Of a stretch of 11,636 bases of DNA, positions 7,467 to 11,636 are shown piece by piece. The stretch comes from Desulfuromonadaceae bacterium GWC2_58_13. Lineage in GTDB: Bacteria; Desulfobacterota; Desulfuromonadia; Desulfuromonadales; Trichloromonadaceae. The DNA lies in NCBI GenBank assembly GCA_001825565.1, contig MHXM01000141.1, forward strand, positions 3,405 to 15,040, given 5' to 3'. The notes below the pieces were generated by a model, which saw only the letters and a list, made by a program, of their open reading frames with translations, searched no databases and was not told where the DNA came from. The translations under genes were made by a program, and so were the position numbers. Position 1 is the first letter of the stretch. Each line of letters starts with the position of its first letter.

Positions 7467-8508
7467 ATCGCTTCAGCAGTCTCGCCAGAACCGCCGGCAT
7501 GGCTTCGAGGGATAGCACCTGCTGTGCCCCACCCAGGTCGATGGCCGCCTTGGGCATGCCGAAAATGGCGCTGGACGCCTCGTCCTGGGCAATGGTGTAG
7601 CCGCCCTGTCGCCGCAGAGCCAGCATTCCCTCGGCGCCGTCCTGTCCCATGCCGGTCAGCAGCACCGCCACCGTCCGCCCCGCCGCCGATCCAGCCAGGG
7701 AGTGGAACAGAACATCGACCGAGGGACGGCAGCTGTGGACCGGCGGCGCATCGGTCAGCACGACACGATCGTCGAGCAGGGTCAGGTGCAGGCCCTCGGG
7801 AGCCACCAGGGCCACGCCCGGTTCGAGGCGGTCGCCATCCCGGACCAGACGGACGCTAAAACGGCTTTCGCGGTCGAGCCAGCTGGCAAAATCGCCGGCA
7901 AAGCCACCGGCGATGTGCTGCACGATCAGCACCCGGGCGCCGTTGGCCGGGTCGAGGGTGGTCATCAGCTGCCGCACCGCCCTCGGCCCGCCGGTGGACG
8001 CGCCGATCGCCAGAATTTCGCGAACACTCTGGTCGAGTTGCGGACTCGCAAGCAGCGCGGACGGGACAATCGAGCTGCGCCGAAAATGATGCACCACCCG
8101 GATTCGGGCGAGAAATTTGACCTCGGCAATCAGTTTCGCGGCAAATTCCTCGAACGAAACACTGCCCAAACCGGAAGGCTTCTCCATCACATCGAGGGCG
8201 CCACGGTTGATGGCCTGAAAGGCATGGCGGTTTTCCTCGGGATTCAGATTGGCCGACAGCACCAGGATCGGGGTCGGGCGACAGGCCATGATTTCCGAAA
8301 CCGCCGTGAGGCCGTCCATGACCGGCATCAGGATATCCATGATCACCAGATCGGGACGCACCCGAAGAACCTCGGCCAGGGCCTGCCGACCGTCGCCGGC
8401 CTCGGCGACTACGTCAATCCCGGCATCCCGCGTCAACAGGTCGCGGAGCACCTTGCGCATCAGTTCGGAATCGTCGGCTATAAGAACACGGATCATGTCC
8501 CTGGTCAT
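7465..8508 (-). CDS. cheB: Chemotaxis response regulator protein-glutamate methylesterase CheB
   Basis: CheB removes methyl groups from (and deamidates) receptor glutamines/glutamates when phosphorylated by CheA, giving adaptation. The 347-residue protein has an N-terminal receiver (about 6-120) with the acidic pair Asp12-Asp13, phospho-acceptor Asp58 in IMDILMP, Ser85 in LVLSAN and Lys110 in MEKP. A linker precedes the methylesterase domain (about 165-345) with the catalytic triad Ser171 (GASTGGP), His198 (VQHIA) and Asp290 (TGMGQDG). All catalytic residues are intact. The ATG at 8508 overlaps the cheA stop by four bases (ATGA), implying translational coupling. An in-frame ATG at 8496 is an alternative start. 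It is the last gene of the mcp-cheA-cheB cluster and in Wsp-like systems would be named WspF. Confidence 0.95.
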   Translation of the reverse strand: MTRDMIRVLIADDSELMRKVLRDLLTRDAGIDVVAEAGDGRQALAEVLRVRPDLVIMDILMPVMDGLTAVSEIMACRPTPILVLSANLNPEENRHAFQAINRGALDVMEKPSGLGSVSFEEFAAKLIAEVKFLARIRVVHHFRRSSIVPSALLASPQLDQSVREILAIGASTGGPRAVRQLMTTLDPANGARVLIVQHIAGGFAGDFASWLDRESRFSVRLVRDGDRLEPGVALVAPEGLHLTLLDDRVVLTDAPPVHSCRPSVDVLFHSLAGSAAGRTVAVLLTGMGQDGAEGMLALRRQGGYTIAQDEASSAIFGMPKAAIDLGGAQQVLSLEAMPAVLARLLKR

Positions 8509-10610
8509 CCGATAAAGGTTTCCACCGCCTGCAGCAATACGCCCTGGTCGAAACTCCCCTTGACGATATAGGCCTGGGCGCCGACGGCAAGCCCCCGTCG
8601 CTTGTCCTCATCAGACGCGTAGGAGGTAACGATGACCACCGGCAGGTCCCGGGTCTGTTTGTTTTCGCGAATCTTTTCGGTCAACTCGAAACCGCTGATG
8701 CCGGGCATCTCGACATCGCTGACCACCAGGTCGAACTGCTGGGTGGCCAACTTGCCGAGGGCGTCTTCCCCGGAAATCGCCACGGTCACCCGGTAGCCCC
8801 GGGTTTCGAGGATATTCTTCTCCATGGTCCGGGTGGTCACCGAATCGTCCACGACCAGGATCCGGCCTTTGACGGCGTGGGCCCGTTGCGCTTCCAGCTC
8901 CCGCTGCAGGTGGGTCGCCCCGGCCGAAAGGCTCGCCCCGAACAACCCGGCCACCGACAGGATCAGGGCCGGCAAGCCGCTCTGCAAAATGGTTGCGCCA
9001 GTGAAAAAGCGGACCTGTCGCAGTTGCCCTCCCAACATCTTGACAATGATTTCCTGCACCCCGAGGGAGCGGGACACCTGGCAAGCCAGCAATTGTCCGC
9101 GAAAGCTGAGTACCAGCGCGGTGAACCGCGATTTCACCGGTTGGTTCCGCTGCCTGGGCAACTCCAGGATCGACTGCAGGGAAACCAGGGGCATGGTCAC
9201 TCCCCGGGCGCGAACCACCTCGCGCCCGCCTTCGTGAAGAATTTCCGCTGTTTCCAGATGCAAAATCTCAACCAGGTAATGCAACGGCACCACGAAGGTT
9301 TCTGCTTCACAGGCAACAATCAAGCCATTGATGACGGCCAGGGTCAGGGGAAACTGCAGCACGATGGCCGACCCCTGGCCGCGAACCGAATGAATCCGCA
9401 AATTACCCTTGACCTGATCGATGGCGGTCTTGACCACGTCCATGCCGATCCCCCGGCCAGAATGATCGGTCACGAACTCACGGGTGGTGAAGCCCGGCTT
9501 GAGAATCAGATAGAGCGCCTGCTCGTCGGAAAGGACGCGGGCCTCCTCGGCGCTGAGCAGCCGTCGCTTAATCGCCACCTGGCGCAACAGCTCGGGATCG
9601 AGACCCCGACCATCGTCGCTGAGTACCAGTTGCACCGCTCCCCCCTCGTAGCTGGCCCGCAGCTCGATCCGGCCGGATTCCGGCTTGCCCCCGTTATGGC
9701 GTTCGTCCACGGATTCGATGCCATGGTCGACGGCGTTGCGCAGCAGATGCACCAGTATCGGCCGGAGCGCCTCAAGCATCCTGCGGTCGAGTTCGAGTTC
9801 ATCCCCGGTCACCACAAAGTCGACCTGCTTCCCCTGCTCCCGGGCCATGCCCCGCAGCAATCCTTCGAGTTCGTCGGTAATGACCGCGAGGGGGAGCATG
9901 CGCAGCGCCAGGGTTTCGCCCTGCAGTTCGTCCGCCAGGTACTGAATGGTGAAAACGTCCCGCTCCAGGCCGGCGGCCATCAGCCGGAAATCTTCACGCA
10001 GTTGACGGAGCTGGTGATACCCTTCGACCTGCCGCAGGTCGGGCAACATCCGGTCGAGCTGTCGCAGCAGCCCACCCAATCGGCTGCTGTGGTCAGCGAA
10101 AGACTCGCGGACGATGGAAACCTCTCCGAGCAGGTTGACCAGGCGGTCGATCTGAGCCACGCTGGTACGAACCGACTCAATGCCGGCCCGGGGCTCCTCG
10201 GCGGCGTTCGGCGACCGTTTCGTGGTCAATTGCACCAGGGTTCCGCTGGCCAGCCCGGCAATCACCTCATCGACCGCAAACCCGGGTTCACTTCCCGTAG
10301 CGACAGCGGCCGTCATGCTCGCCAGCGCCTCGATCACCGCCAGCAGCCGGTCGATCAACTCGGCCGTTACCTCTCGCGCTCCCTTTTCCAGGTCTTTGAG
10401 CTGATCTTCCAGGGCATGAGCCAGGCGACTGAACTCGACCAGGTTGAGCAGGCGCGCCGATCCCTTGAGGGTATGGACACTGCGCAGCAGGGGGCGCATC
10501 CGCTCCGGGTCGACCCCGTGTTTTTCAAGAGCCATGAGCCCCTGACGCAGAGACTGCAGGTGCTCTTCCGCCTCGCGACAGAATATGTCTATGTATTTGC
10601 TTGGATCCAC
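8505..10610 (-). CDS. cheA: Hybrid chemotaxis histidine kinase CheA with C-terminal receiver (CheA-REC)
   Basis: The GTG at 10610 is preferred because it gives VDPSKYIDIF, like other CheA N-termini, one base after the receptor stop. A TTG at 10628 (707 residues, numbering used here) is an alternative. The order is: Hpt domain with phospho-acceptor His52 in HTLKGSAR; a short linker (about 115-150) in place of the usual P2 domain; dimerisation helices starting near IDRLVNLLGEV; the ATPase domain with Asn298 and His302 (N box), DDGRGLD at 338-344 and GRGIGMD at 391-397; a CheW-like P5 domain (about 415-560); and a receiver (about 588-705) with Asp594-Asp595, phospho-acceptor Asp638, Thr668 and Lys690. 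All key residues are intact. It phosphorylates CheB and its own receiver, which may act as a phosphate sink or output. No separate CheY is visible. The layout equals WspE/FrzE-type kinases. Confidence 0.94.
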   Translation of the reverse strand: MDPSKYIDIFCREAEEHLQSLRQGLMALEKHGVDPERMRPLLRSVHTLKGSARLLNLVEFSRLAHALEDQLKDLEKGAREVTAELIDRLLAVIEALASMTAAVATGSEPGFAVDEVIAGLASGTLVQLTTKRSPNAAEEPRAGIESVRTSVAQIDRLVNLLGEVSIVRESFADHSSRLGGLLRQLDRMLPDLRQVEGYHQLRQLREDFRLMAAGLERDVFTIQYLADELQGETLALRMLPLAVITDELEGLLRGMAREQGKQVDFVVTGDELELDRRMLEALRPILVHLLRNAVDHGIESVDERHNGGKPESGRIELRASYEGGAVQLVLSDDGRGLDPELLRQVAIKRRLLSAEEARVLSDEQALYLILKPGFTTREFVTDHSGRGIGMDVVKTAIDQVKGNLRIHSVRGQGSAIVLQFPLTLAVINGLIVACEAETFVVPLHYLVEILHLETAEILHEGGREVVRARGVTMPLVSLQSILELPRQRNQPVKSRFTALVLSFRGQLLACQVSRSLGVQEIIVKMLGGQLRQVRFFTGATILQSGLPALILSVAGLFGASLSAGATHLQRELEAQRAHAVKGRILVVDDSVTTRTMEKNILETRGYRVTVAISGEDALGKLATQQFDLVVSDVEMPGISGFELTEKIRENKQTRDLPVVIVTSYASDEDKRRGLAVGAQAYIVKGSFDQGVLLQAVETFIG

Positions 10611-10611
10611 C

Positions 10612-11636
10612 TCAGGTCTCGGCCTCAACCTGGTCCCGCAGCCGCTCGGCCAGGCTGGTCAGTTCGGCGATCGCCTGGGCGGTTTCCTCGGCGCTGGCGG
10701 CAACCTGGGTGGCCACCTCGCGGACCTCGACGGTGGTTTCGGCCATCTGCTCGCTGGCCGTGGTCTGCTGCTGGGTCGACAGCTTGATTTCCCGGGCGGC
10801 CAGCATGGTGTCCTGCACCACGGTGATGATTTTCTTCAGAGCCTCGGCAATGTCGGCCACCAGGGCGCTGGCCGAATCGACCCCCTTGCTCCCTTCCTCG
10901 GTCAGCATGATGCTCGAGTTGGTGGCTTTCTGAATCTCTTCGATCAACCCCTTGATCTGGGCGGTGGCGTCGACGGTTCGTTCGGCCAGCCGTTTGACCT
11001 CCCTGGCGACGATGGAAAAGCGTTTACCGGCTTCGCCGGCCCCGGCCGCCTCGATGGCGGCGTTGAGGGCCAGCAGGTTGGTCTGATCGGAAATTTCGTC
11101 GATGATATCGACGATGCCGCCGATTTTCTGGGAATTTTCCCCCAGCTCGACCATCGCTTCGGCCAGAGTCTGCACCTGACCTTTGAGCCGCCCCATCCCG
11201 GCGACCGCGGTTTCCACCGCCTTCATGCCGTTGCCGCTGGCGGCGCTGGCATTCTCCGCCTGGGCTTCCACCCGCCGCGCGTTTTCCGCCACTTGTTTGG
11301 CGGTGGCGGCAATTTCCAGCGAAGTGGTGCTGGCCTGCTGTACCGAGGACGCCTGCTGGTTGGCGCAACTCGACTGCTGGGCGGAAATCGCCATGATCTC
11401 GTTGGCGCTGCTGGAAAGCTGTTGGATCGCTTCCTTGAGTCCGGTCAACAACCGTTCGCTTTTGTCGATCTCGCTACGCAGGTTCTTGACGATGACCTGG
11501 GTCATTTTGTTGAAGGCCCTGGCCAACTGGCCGATTTCGTCATGGGTGTCGATCTCGATGGTTTCGTCGAGACGGCCATCGGCGATCCGATCGGCCACCC
11601 GGGTCAGCAATTGCAGCGGTTGGGTGATCCGCATGA
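10612..11636 (-). CDS. Methyl-accepting chemotaxis protein, C-terminal part (N-terminus outside the window)
   Basis: The visible 340 residues begin inside a HAMP domain (about 1-47: ITQPLQLL, then DEIGQLARAFNKM). The sensor domain and membrane helices lie beyond the right edge and the ATG at 11634 is almost certainly internal. A long four-helix-bundle signalling domain follows, with the hairpin tip at about 180-216 (DQTNLLALNAAIEAAGAGEA, then GKRFSIVAREVKRLAERT). Adaptation helices rich in Gln/Glu/Ala flank it. The chain ends EAET without a CheR-tethering pentapeptide. The position usually holding Arg in the EAARAGE tip is Gly here (residue 198). The gene's stop lies one base before the preferred CheA start, so it is very probably the dedicated receptor of this kinase. 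The stimulus cannot be told from this part. Confidence 0.93.
   Translation of the reverse strand, partial: MRITQPLQLLTRVADRIADGRLDETIEIDTHDEIGQLARAFNKMTQVIVKNLRSEIDKSERLLTGLKEAIQQLSSSANEIMAISAQQSSCANQQASSVQQASTTSLEIAATAKQVAENARRVEAQAENASAASGNGMKAVETAVAGMGRLKGQVQTLAEAMVELGENSQKIGGIVDIIDEISDQTNLLALNAAIEAAGAGEAGKRFSIVAREVKRLAERTVDATAQIKGLIEEIQKATNSSIMLTEEGSKGVDSASALVADIAEALKKIITVVQDTMLAAREIKLSTQQQTTASEQMAETTVEVREVATQVAASAEETAQAIAELTSLAERLRDQVEAET

Noticed and set aside
8877..10787. A 636-codon open frame on the plus strand opposite cheA
   Set aside because: It is the antisense shadow of the CheA coding sequence, rich in Gln/His/Pro/Arg as such shadows are, with no recognisable domain.

Overview
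The window looks like chromosomal DNA of a Gram-negative bacterium, most likely a deltaproteobacterium of the Desulfuromonas/Geobacter kind (Desulfuromonadota). The basis is the character of the cysteinyl-tRNA synthetase, a CheA with a fused receiver next to CheB, outer-membrane-type proteins, and a GC-rich background. This placement is judged by eye, not by a search.

Left end (1 to about 2700, plus strand): an accessory, defence-type segment, visibly richer in A+T at its start than the rest. It opens with the C-terminal part of a large alpha-helical-repeat protein whose beginning lies outside the window. Nine bases later comes a type IV (AbiE-like) toxin-antitoxin locus that is broken twice: the AbiEi-like antitoxin gene is split by a one-base frameshift, and the AbiEii nucleotidyltransferase toxin has lost its middle and changed frame. 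Between the two sits a perfect 19-bp inverted repeat spanning the antitoxin stop and ending just before the toxin start.

Middle (about 2750 to 5235, minus strand): a compact three-gene operon encoding envelope proteins, in transcription order a secreted CsgG/LpoB-like protein, a CsgG/LpoB-like lipoprotein with a clear lipobox, and an outer-membrane beta-barrel ending in Phe. Two hairpins, one of them a textbook terminator, close the operon. The set has no obvious named counterpart and is the best candidate here for an undescribed envelope system.

5235 to 5886: a 303-base gap with a good terminator, then a small gene for a 71-residue protein with CxC and CxxC motifs. Its reading frame appears to have been cut short by one extra T.

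Right half (5887 to 11636, minus strand): housekeeping cysS (cysteinyl-tRNA synthetase, complete with all signature residues), preceded by a chemosensory operon in the order methyl-accepting protein (N-terminus outside the window), CheA with a C-terminal receiver, and CheB. These three genes are nearly or actually overlapping. A receptor, a hybrid histidine kinase and a methylesterase form the core of a signalling array. CheW and CheR must be encoded outside the window. The arrangement resembles alternative-function chemosensory systems such as Wsp or Frz at least as much as a flagellar one, but no output gene is visible.
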